Below, piece by piece: positions 57,361 to 64,000 of a stretch of DNA of 64,000 bases. The notes beneath the pieces were generated by a model. It ran no database searches, had not been told where the DNA came from, and saw only the letters and a list, made by a program, of their open reading frames with translations. Every line of letters starts with the position of its first letter. The first letter of the stretch is position 1. Origin of the DNA: Pectobacterium carotovorum (lineage in GTDB: Bacteria > Pseudomonadota > Gammaproteobacteria > Enterobacterales > Enterobacteriaceae); assembly GCF_033898505.1 (NCBI RefSeq), contig NZ_JAXAFK010000001.1:2604001-2668000 (forward strand). Reading direction: 5' to 3'. The translations under genes and the position numbers were made by a program.

Positions 57361-58467
57361 ATGATAAAAACCTCAAACCTCTGCAAAACGCTGACCTTAG
57401 CCATGTTGATTTCCTCACCCTGGTCGTTAGCACAGGCAGCCGACTATAATGCACTGGTTTCCAGCAACGCAGGGGACGCTAAAGCCTACAAGACCATCAC
57501 GGAAGCCATCGCCAGCGCCCCGGCAGACAGCTCACCATTTGTTATCTATGTGAAAAATGGCGTGTACCACGAGCGCCTGACCATTACGCGCCCTAACATT
57601 CATCTACAGGGCGAAAGCCGTGACGGTACCGTAATCACCGCGAACACCGCCGCCGGGATGCTCAAACCCGATGGCAGCAAATGGGGAACCTATGGCAGTA
57701 ACACGGTGAAAGTCGATGCGCCCGATTTCAGCGCCCGTTCTCTGACCATCAGCAATGATTTCGATTACCCGGCCAATCAGGCTAAAGCCAACGATGACCC
57801 CACCAAGTTAAAAGACTCGCAGGCCGTTGCGCTGCTGGTTGCTGAAAATAGCGATCGGGCGTGGTTCCATGATGTCAGTCTGACGGGCTATCAGGACACG
57901 TTATATGTAAAAGGTGGGCGCAGCTTCTTCTCGCAATGCCGTATCAGCGGCACCGTTGATTTCATCTTTGGCAACGGCACTGCACTGTTTGACGATTGCG
58001 ACATCGTCGCGCGTAACCGTACCGACGTGAAAGATCAGCCGATTGGCTACCTCACCGCCCCCAGCACCGACATTAAGCAAAAATATGGTTTGGTCATTAT
58101 CAATAGTCGAGTGACCAAAGAGAAAGACGTTCCGGCGAAAAGCTATGGATTGGGTCGCCCGTGGCACCCAACAACCACCTTTGAGGATGGCCGCTATGCC
58201 GATCCTAACGCGATCGGCCAGACCGTCTTCCTGAACACCAGCATGGACGACCACATCTATGGCTGGGACAAAATGTCCGGCAAAGATAAACAAGGTGAGA
58301 AAATCTGGTTCCACCCGCAGGACTCACGCTTTTTCGAGTACAAATCCAGCGGTAAAGGAGCAGAGAAAAACGATCAGCGCCGTCAGTTAAGCGATGCGGA
58401 AGCAGCAGAATACACCGCAGACAAGGTGTTGGCTGGCTGGGTTCCTACCGCGCCTAAAGGGAAGTAG
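57361..58467 (+). CDS. pemA: Pectin methylesterase PemA
   Basis: 368 residues (Dickeya PemA 366) with signal peptide MIKTSNLCKTLTLAMLISSPW ending before AQA. Right-handed beta-helix of CE8. Catalytic residues are seen in GYQDTLYV (Gln/Asp), GTVDFIFGNG (Asp) and LGRPWHP (Arg). It demethylates pectin outside the cell to make substrate for pectate lyases. The stop codon lies inside a (GAAGTA)x3 repeat at 58461-58478. Confidence 0.96.
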   Translation: MIKTSNLCKTLTLAMLISSPWSLAQAADYNALVSSNAGDAKAYKTITEAIASAPADSSPFVIYVKNGVYHERLTITRPNIHLQGESRDGTVITANTAAGMLKPDGSKWGTYGSNTVKVDAPDFSARSLTISNDFDYPANQAKANDDPTKLKDSQAVALLVAENSDRAWFHDVSLTGYQDTLYVKGGRSFFSQCRISGTVDFIFGNGTALFDDCDIVARNRTDVKDQPIGYLTAPSTDIKQKYGLVIINSRVTKEKDVPAKSYGLGRPWHPTTTFEDGRYADPNAIGQTVFLNTSMDDHIYGWDKMSGKDKQGEKIWFHPQDSRFFEYKSSGKGAEKNDQRRQLSDAEAAEYTADKVLAGWVPTAPKGK

Positions 58468-58493
58468 AAGTAGAAGTAGACGTAAATGTGACG

Positions 58494-58518
58494 AAGCCAG
58501 CCCTCATCAGGCTGGCTT
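58494..58518. terminator. Convergent pemA/glnB terminator
   Basis: AAGCCAGCC pairs with GGCTGGCTT over a 7-base loop between the two convergent genes. U-tracts are short on both sides. Confidence 0.6.
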
Positions 58519-58547
58519 CTAAAACGGAACAACGCGAGGCGAGACGA

Positions 58548-58901
<354 letters not shown>

Positions 58902-58969
58902 TTATCTATGTTGCGGCCAAAGCCGAGCATCAGCGAGTGAACAGCATGTCAGAACTCAGGCGTACAATC

Positions 58970-59165
58970 TATACCAGTCATACTTCAAGCTGCTTGTGCG
59001 TTGGCCGCCCTTACTCACCCCAGTCACTTACCTGAGTAAGCTCCTGGGGATTCGCTCGGTTGCCGCGTTACAAGGCCATAAATGGGCCTCGCCCTAGCGG
59101 GCCAACGCTTTGCGTTGTTCAAAACGATAATGTTTTGTCACGCAACTCGAATTATTTAGGGTATA
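58970..59165 (-). repeat. ERIC element with one hairpin-cassette insertion
   Basis: 196 bp, which is a 127-bp ERIC plus 69 bases. On the minus strand the insert follows CGAGTTGCGT and reads GACAAAAC, with stems AAAACG-type, AACGC/GCGTT, CCC/GGG and AGGCC/GGCCT. The insertion site equals that of the first block in the ERIC at 31505. Confidence 0.9.
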
Positions 59166-59190
59166 TAGGCGTGCTGCCCGCTCTCTAACG

Positions 59191-60528
59191 CTAATCTTTA
59201 AAATCGTTGGCATCCAGCTCATGGCGGCCCAACAGTTTATAAAATTCCGTTCGGTTACGCCCGGCCATTCGCGCAGCCTGCGTCACGTTGCCTTTTGCGA
59301 TCTGTAATAACTTTCGCAGATAGTTAAGTTCAAACTGATGGCGTGCTTCAACAAACGTTGGCAGCGCCGTGTTCTCCCCTTCCAGCGCCTGTTCAACCAA
59401 CGCATCGCTGATGACCGGTGCGCTGGTGAGCGCCACACACTGTTCAATGACATTCACCAGTTGACGCACGTTACCCGGCCAGCTTGCCGTCATCAAGCGC
59501 TTCATCGCATCGGTTGAGAAGGTGCGCACAAAAGGCTTGTGGCGATTGGCGGATTCACGCAGCAGGTGATTTGCCAGCAGTGGGATATCCTCGGCACGTT
59601 CATGCAGCGCGGGCAGCTTCATATTCACCACGTTGAGTCGATAATACAGATCTTCGCGGAATTCGTTTTTCGCCATCGCCTTAGGCAAGTCCCGGTGCGT
59701 GGCGGAAATAATCCGCACGTCGATGTCCAGATCGCGGTTGCTACCCAGCGGGCGGACTTTTCGCTCCTGCAGAACGCGTAGCAGTTTAACCTGTAAAGAC
59801 AGCGGCATATCGCCGATTTCGTCTAAAAACAGCGTACCACCTTCCGCCGCCTGAAAAAGCCCCTCACGACTGCTCACCGCGCCGGTAAAAGCGCCTTTTG
59901 CATGACCGAACAACTCAGATTCCAGCAACGGTTCCGGCAGCGCGCCGCAGTTAATGGCAATAAACGCCTTCTTCGCACGCGGGCTGGCCGCATGAATGGC
60001 CTGAGCCAGCACCTCTTTCCCGGTTCCGCTCTGACCATTAATCAACACGCTGACGTCCGACTGTGCGACCATTCTGGCCTGTTCCAGCAGTCGTAACATA
60101 ATCGGGCTGCGCGTCACGATGGTTTCACGCCAGCTTTCATCGCCCGCCGGCGCAGACAGCGCCAGTGCTTCATCTATCGCTTTGTAGAGCGCATCACGGT
60201 CAACAGGCTTCGTCAGGAAGCTAAATACCCCCTGCTGCGTGGCAGCGACGGCATCGGGAATCGAACCGTGAGCGGTTAAAATGATCACCGGCATCCCCGG
60301 CTGATAGCGCTGAATTTCGGAAAACAGCGCCATGCCATCCATCTCGTCCATACGAAGATCGCTGATCACCAAATCGAACGTCTCACGCGTTAACAGCCGC
60401 AGCGCCTCCTGGCCGCTCTCCGCCGTCATCACGCTAAATCCTTCGCTGGTCAGGCGCATGCCCAATAGCTTCAGCAGACTGGGGTCATCATCCACGAGCA
60501 ATAAATTCGCCGTTTTTCGGGCTGTCAT
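59191..60528 (-). CDS. glrR: Sigma-54-dependent response regulator GlrR
   Basis: 445 residues. The receiver domain has its phospho-Asp in LVISDLRMDEMDG near 56. The AAA+ domain shows GQSGTGKEVLAQ, ELFGHAKGAFTGA (the sigma-54 contact loop) and DEIGDM. The C-terminal Fis-type helix-turn-helix ends NVTQAARMAGRNRTEFYKLL. It activates glmY from TGTC-N10-GACA sites, three of which are found at 63362-63474. The start overlaps the qseG stop by four bases. Confidence 0.96.
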   Translation of the reverse strand: MTARKTANLLLVDDDPSLLKLLGMRLTSEGFSVMTAESGQEALRLLTRETFDLVISDLRMDEMDGMALFSEIQRYQPGMPVIILTAHGSIPDAVAATQQGVFSFLTKPVDRDALYKAIDEALALSAPAGDESWRETIVTRSPIMLRLLEQARMVAQSDVSVLINGQSGTGKEVLAQAIHAASPRAKKAFIAINCGALPEPLLESELFGHAKGAFTGAVSSREGLFQAAEGGTLFLDEIGDMPLSLQVKLLRVLQERKVRPLGSNRDLDIDVRIISATHRDLPKAMAKNEFREDLYYRLNVVNMKLPALHERAEDIPLLANHLLRESANRHKPFVRTFSTDAMKRLMTASWPGNVRQLVNVIEQCVALTSAPVISDALVEQALEGENTALPTFVEARHQFELNYLRKLLQIAKGNVTQAARMAGRNRTEFYKLLGRHELDANDFKD

Positions 60529-61361
60529 TGTCTTGTTGACTCCTTCTTCGTCGTCGGTTTGTCCGTATGCGATTCCATCGGCGGCGTATAGGTGTCATCC
60601 GCATCCACTGGTTCACTTCTGGATTTCGTTGCCGAATTACGCGAACCGTCTCTATTTATCCCCGCACCGCCACGGCGATCGGTATCGTTATCCGGCATTT
60701 CTCCCGACAGTTGCTTACGCGACGACAGCTGACGTTCAATATCCGTCAGGTTTTCCAGTTTTTGCGTGGTCGTTTCTAACTGGTATTGCAGGTGATTTTG
60801 CTGAACGCGCAGGGCGTCTAGCTGTTTGTCGCTGGATTCCTGTAAACGCTTATAGCGCAGGCGTTCGTCCGATAGCGCCAAAAACAGCGTTTGCCTGTCA
60901 CGCCAGGTTTGCATCAGCGGACGCAGCGCCGCAGGGAAAGCCAGACGGTATAAATTGATTTGTTCCAGCACCTGACGCCGTTCGACCTGAGTAATACCGG
61001 CGTTATCCAGCAGAATGCCCTGCTTAAACGCGCTATCCCAACTATCCCCTGCAACCTGTCCGGCTTCCTCACGGGCCTGGAATTGCGTCAAACGCCCGGC
61101 ACAGTCCATCGCCCGCAACCAGTAAAGGGCGTTATTCATGGATTCACGATCGTCTATCTGCCACAGGTGCTCACATTGCGCGATACGGAAATCCGCAACC
61201 TGCTCTTTTGGCGGGGTCGCTTCTGTTTCCAGCAGCGCAATGCCATTGTTCACATGGCTATTACACGCCGCTAAAACGAGTGGCGACGACATGAGCGTCG
61301 CCTTCAAAAGACGGGAAAATACGCTATTCGTAAGCCATCCCTTCATAAACCATGCATTCAT
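60525..61361 (-). CDS. qseG: Outer-membrane lipoprotein QseG
   Basis: 278 residues. The type II signal peptide ends VLAAC (near 33). A helical middle region with a coiled coil at about 175-215 (QLDALRVQQNHLQYQLE) is followed by a low-complexity charged tail. QseG activates the QseE/GlrK kinase in E. coli. The tail is longer than in E. coli. An alternative ATG at 61346 would shorten the signal peptide. Confidence 0.9.
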   Translation of the reverse strand: MNAWFMKGWLTNSVFSRLLKATLMSSPLVLAACNSHVNNGIALLETEATPPKEQVADFRIAQCEHLWQIDDRESMNNALYWLRAMDCAGRLTQFQAREEAGQVAGDSWDSAFKQGILLDNAGITQVERRQVLEQINLYRLAFPAALRPLMQTWRDRQTLFLALSDERLRYKRLQESSDKQLDALRVQQNHLQYQLETTTQKLENLTDIERQLSSRKQLSGEMPDNDTDRRGGAGINRDGSRNSATKSRSEPVDADDTYTPPMESHTDKPTTKKESTRQ

Positions 61362-61365
61362 TATC

Positions 61366-61412
61366 TATTCATTCTCGGGCTTTATTCATTATCGGACTAT
61401 TCGTTATCGGGC
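61366..61412 (+). repeat. Minisatellite of three 15-17-bp units at the glrK-qseG junction
   Basis: TATTCATTCTCGGGCTT, TATTCATTATCGGAC and TATTCGTTATCGGGC are consecutive. The array contains the glrK stop codon and the qseG ribosome-binding region, so a change in copy number could alter coupling or the glrK tail. Confidence 0.65.
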
Positions 61413-62833
61413 AATAAGGGCAGTTCAATGCGGAAACACACATCAGCATAGTCCACGGTAATCAGGCTAAGCTCACCACGCATACGACGAATGCAATCAC
61501 GCGCAATGCTCAGCCCCAACCCGCTTCCTTTAACCGCACCGCGGCGCTGGTGGCTTCCCTGATAAAAAGGCTCAAAAATCATGCTCCGTTCTGCATCGGG
61601 AATAGGCGTACCATTGTTGGCGACATCGATCTGAACGCGATTGCCAATCTGACGGCTATAAATCCAAATGTTACCGGATTCCTTACCGTAGTGCACCGCA
61701 TTGGAATAGAGATTATCAATCACTCGCATCAACAACGTCGTCTCCGCCCAGCAATGCCCAACGGCCAGCGTCACATCGGTATGAATCATTTTGGCGCGGG
61801 CGGGTAGGCTGTGGGACGACACGACAATATCGACGATCTCTTCGATTTCAACACGCTCCAACTCGGTCGGCGTATCCGCCAGTTTGCGATTGTAGTCCAG
61901 CAGTTGATCGATCAGCTGTAGCAGGTGGCGGCTGCTGCTATCGAGAATAGCGACGACCTCTTTCTGGTCGGCAGTCAGTGGGCCAACCACCTCATCGGCC
62001 AGCAGTTCAGTACCTTCCCGCAGGCTCGCCAGCGGCGTCTTGAGTTCATGAGAAATATGGCGTAAGAATTCATGTCGCTGCGACTCCAGCCACGACAGAC
62101 GCTCGCTTAGCCAGATAATACGCTGCGCCAGCGTCCGGATCTCCCGCGGGCCTTTGAAGGTGCTGGTGTTCCCCAGCGATCGACCTTCACCAAGGCGGTT
62201 GATCATCCGCTCTACGCCATTAACCGGACCGATAATCATCCGTGTAAAGAGAACCACCAGCAGCACGCTGACCAGAAACAAGAGCAGCGCCTGCCAGCCA
62301 AAGAACTGGCCGCGTTCGGAAATAGCCTGCTGGAGCTGTTGCCCGCGAGAGAAAACAACGTCACGCGTCACCTGCACCATCTGTCCGTTGGCGCGAGAGA
62401 ACCCTTCCAACAGACTCGATGCGGTTTGTTCCGGGCCGCTGTTATGGCAGCGAATTTCACTGAGCTGAGTAAGAAGCTGACGCAGCGTCTGGTAATAGCG
62501 GGGATCGGGCAGCACCTGCGCGTGGGAGTCCAGCATTTGCGAATACTGTTTACGCTGGTTCTGGTAGAGCGTTGCCAGCGTTTGATCGTCCAGTACGCAG
62601 TACTGCCGGTAGCTACGCTCCATTGCCAGCGCCACGCTGGTCATCGACTCACTGCGGCGGGCATCCGCCAACGTTGTCCGGTTGATATCGGCAGCCTGTT
62701 CGCTCAGCATGTTCAGGCTTTGGTATGCCTGATAGGCCAGCACCAACAGCGGCAGCAGCACCAACAAGAACGCCATAATTACTAATTGCCGCAGGGAACG
62801 CGGGAATAAACGCCATCGTTTCAAAGAAATCAT
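61397..62833 (-). CDS. glrK: Sensor histidine kinase GlrK (QseE)
   Basis: 478 residues. Two membrane helices (about 15-37 and 172-193) bound a periplasmic sensor of about 135 residues. A HAMP linker, the phosphoaccepting His in RHISHELKTPLAS near 259 and the HATPase domain (DNLYSNAVHYG, GSGLGLSIA) follow. It phosphorylates GlrR and senses envelope state together with QseG. First gene of the glrK-qseG-glrR operon. Confidence 0.96.
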   Translation of the reverse strand: MISLKRWRLFPRSLRQLVIMAFLLVLLPLLVLAYQAYQSLNMLSEQAADINRTTLADARRSESMTSVALAMERSYRQYCVLDDQTLATLYQNQRKQYSQMLDSHAQVLPDPRYYQTLRQLLTQLSEIRCHNSGPEQTASSLLEGFSRANGQMVQVTRDVVFSRGQQLQQAISERGQFFGWQALLLFLVSVLLVVLFTRMIIGPVNGVERMINRLGEGRSLGNTSTFKGPREIRTLAQRIIWLSERLSWLESQRHEFLRHISHELKTPLASLREGTELLADEVVGPLTADQKEVVAILDSSSRHLLQLIDQLLDYNRKLADTPTELERVEIEEIVDIVVSSHSLPARAKMIHTDVTLAVGHCWAETTLLMRVIDNLYSNAVHYGKESGNIWIYSRQIGNRVQIDVANNGTPIPDAERSMIFEPFYQGSHQRRGAVKGSGLGLSIARDCIRRMRGELSLITVDYADVCFRIELPLLPDNE

Positions 62834-62999
62834 CTCGTTACCTATCGAATCCGCATTGATGCTAACCGAGTCTTATAAAAGTTCAACGTTTTCCCTTGTG
62901 ACATGCGCAACGCTTCGCAATACGGCATGAATGCCAATGTAACGTCGTAAAAAGCAATCAAGGGGGATTGGATTCTCTGGAGGAGAGGTGACGGGGAGT

Positions 63000-63219
63000 A
63001 AAACGTCACGCGGCCAGAAGAATCGCTCCCTCTGGCCGCGTAACTGAATAGGCGGTGCCTCACTCAACGTGTCGCCCGATGCTTGATAACGTTCGTTTTC
63101 ACGCCCGATTATCGGTCTGGTGGACGATAGGCACCCTTTCTTTTGGCATCATTCCAGATGTTATGAGCGAAAATATTTGCCAGTCAGCAACGCAATCATA
63201 ACCAGTTGAATGAGCAACA
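63000..63219 (-). ncRNA. glmY: Small RNA GlmY
   Basis: On the minus strand the 5' part reads GTTGCTCATTCAACTGGTTA. Later blocks ATCTGGAATGATGCC, GGTGCCTATCGTCCA and ACGTTGAGTGAGGCACC align with the paired GlmY/GlmZ RNAs of E. coli. An 11-bp terminator stem (ACGCGGCCAGA and complement, 63008-63041) is followed by TTTT. Position between glrK and purL equals E. coli glmY. GlmY sequesters RapZ and so protects GlmZ, which raises glmS expression and amino-sugar synthesis. At about 220 nt it is longer than the E. coli RNA of 184 nt. Confidence 0.92.
63008..63041 (-). terminator. glmY terminator
   Basis: A perfect 11-bp stem with a 12-base loop; GACG separates it from the short U-run TTTT, so the terminator is somewhat weak. 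Confidence 0.7.
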
Positions 63220-63229
63220 CGAGTTACCT

Positions 63230-63245
63230 TGCACTTACCATGCCA
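63230..63245 (-). promoter_or_regulatory. Sigma-54 promoter of glmY
   Basis: TGGCATGGTAAGTGCA on the minus strand has GG and GC at the exact -24/-12 spacing. The predicted start is near 63219, at the 5' end of the GlmY homology. Confidence 0.88.
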
Positions 63246-63361
63246 ACACCAAAAAAATAAATCTAATATACTGATTATAAATAACTTTTATTTTATTTTT
63301 CATCGAGAAATTCATTACCCGGAATGCCAATAACGAAAATACGCGCGAAAGAAGCGATTTA

Positions 63362-63379
63362 TGTCGCTAAAAGCAGACA
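63362..63379. promoter_or_regulatory. GlrR binding site 1
   Basis: TGTC-N10-GACA, perfect match to the GlrR activator-site consensus, about 145 bases upstream of the glmY start. Confidence 0.85.
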
Positions 63380-63409
63380 GCTTTATAACAACGCCATGCC
63401 ACTCATATA

Positions 63410-63422
63410 AATCAATTAGTTA
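63410..63422 (+). promoter_or_regulatory. IHF site in the glmY upstream region
   Basis: AATCAATTAGTTA matches WATCAANNNNTTR. It lies between GlrR sites, where DNA bending would bring GlrR to sigma-54 RNA polymerase. Confidence 0.6.
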
Positions 63423-63424
63423 AA

Positions 63425-63442
63425 TGTCACCAATTAGAGACA
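63425..63442. promoter_or_regulatory. GlrR binding site 2
   Basis: TGTC-N10-GACA, perfect match. Confidence 0.85.
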
Positions 63443-63456
63443 ATAAAAAACCTGTT

Positions 63457-63474
63457 CGTCGCAAAAAAACGACA
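63457..63474. promoter_or_regulatory. GlrR binding site 3
   Basis: CGTC-N10-GACA, one mismatch from the consensus. E. coli also has three GlrR sites upstream of glmY. Confidence 0.65.
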
Positions 63475-63492
63475 AACGAAGAAAATGGTCGT

Positions 63493-63517
63493 AAAAAAGG
63501 GGCCGAAGCCCCTTTCT
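63493..63517 (-). terminator. purL terminator
   Basis: AAAGGGGC with the stable TTCG loop and GCCCCTTTTTT on the minus strand, 16 bases after the purL stop. Confidence 0.9.
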
Positions 63518-63532
63518 CTGACGGATGTTAAC

Positions 63533-64000
63533 TTAGCCCAGCTGTCTGCGAGCATTGCGGAACATACGCATCCACGGACCATCCTCGCCCCACTCTTCCG
63601 GATGCCAGGAGTTACTGACGGTACGGAACACACGCTCAGGGTGCGGCATCATGACGGTTGCCCGACCGCTGGTGCTGGTGACCGCCGTAATACCGTTTGG
63701 TGAACCATTCGGGTTAGCCGGATAGTTCTCGGTTACCTGACCGTAGTGGTTGATATAACGCAGCGCTACCAGACCGTGTTCTTCAATCGCCGCCAAATGC
63801 GCGCCGTCACGGACTTCAACCTGACCTTCACCGTGTGAAACGGCAATTGGCATGCGCGAACCAGCCATGTCATTCATGAACAGCGACGGGCTTTTCTCCA
63901 CTTCGACCAGACTGAAGCGTGCTTCAAAGCGATCGGATTTATTGCGAACAAAACGCGGCCAGAGGTCAGCACCTGGAATCAGTTCACGCAGGTTAGACAT
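63533..64000 (-). CDS. purL: Phosphoribosylformylglycinamidine synthase, C-terminal part (cut by window edge)
   Basis: 155 visible residues form the end of the C-terminal glutaminase domain. HGEGQV and the active-site [11 protein letters not shown] (His, Glu) match PurL, as does the end FRNARRQLG. The Met at the edge is an internal residue; the frame continues beyond base 64000 to the rest of a protein that is normally about 1295 residues. PurL makes FGAM in purine synthesis. Order purL-glmY-glrK as in E. coli. Confidence 0.97.
   Translation of the reverse strand: MSNLRELIPGADLWPRFVRNKSDRFEARFSLVEVEKSPSLFMNDMAGSRMPIAVSHGEGQVEVRDGAHLAAIEEHGLVALRYINHYGQVTENYPANPNGSPNGITAVTSTSGRATVMMPHPERVFRTVSNSWHPEEWGEDGPWMRMFRNARRQLG

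Overview
The window is chromosomal DNA of a soft-rot member of the Enterobacterales, most likely Pectobacterium. The order guaA-guaB/xseA-yfgJ-der-bamB-yfgM-hisS-ispG-rodZ-pilW-rlmN-ndk, then sseA-sseB-pepB-isc operon-trmJ-suhB, hcaT-glyA/hmp and glnB-glrR-qseG-glrK-glmY-purL is the E. coli 54-57 minute backbone. The insertions into it point to a plant pathogen: a pectin acetylesterase/pectin methylesterase pair (paeY-pemA), a protealysin-type metalloprotease with its inhibitor, an alpha-glucoside PTS and iron and zinc uptake genes. No tRNA, rRNA, CRISPR array or complete insertion sequence was seen.

Layout. 1-6 kb: accessory genes (Ntn-hydrolase, YciI protein, azoreductase, exported alpha/beta hydrolase, divergent DJ-1/AraC regulator, Sel1-repeat protein). 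5.7-8.6 kb: a variable, partly AT-rich patch with a frameshifted HigB-like toxin, an intact HigA-like antitoxin, a 114-bp palindromic element, an Nlp-type regulator and a lone ParA-like ATPase. 8.7-26.4 kb: purine, ribosome, outer-membrane, isoprenoid and cell-shape housekeeping genes, interrupted by the protease/emfourin pair and an AEC carrier. 26.7-31.5 kb: PTS EIICB and GH4 6-phospho-alpha-glucosidase, with sseA lying between them and an RpiR-type regulator. 31.8-41 kb: sseB, pepB and the complete iscRSUA-hscBA-fdx-iscX operon with two IscR boxes, then trmJ. 41.2-50.8 kb: suhB, a Fur-controlled iron ABC transporter, an unknown small protein, a chemoreceptor, an orphan Fur-controlled binding protein and a zevAB-like pair. 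50.9-55.1 kb: hcaT, glyA (PurR box) and hmp (NsrR box). 55.2-58.5 kb: KdgR box, paeY, pemA. 58.5-64 kb: glnB, the GlrR/QseG/GlrK operon, the small RNA GlmY and the 3' end of purL.

Regulation is readable in several places: PurR boxes (guaB, glyA), IscR type-1 boxes (isc), Fur boxes (both iron loci), NsrR (hmp), a KdgR box (pectin genes), a Zur-like box (zevA) and a sigma-54 promoter with three GlrR sites and an IHF site ahead of glmY. Since glrR lies just downstream, this joins the two-component system to amino-sugar control.

The most unusual material is non-coding. Four ERIC elements are present. Two of them carry about 70-bp inserts built from four consecutive hairpins whose stems differ in sequence but keep pairing, one ERIC holds three such inserts, and a fifth copy stands alone near glyA. 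A separate 114-bp palindromic element occurs twice with a compensatory base-pair change. Among proteins, the isolated ParA-like ATPase in its AT-rich island is the best candidate for an undescribed function.
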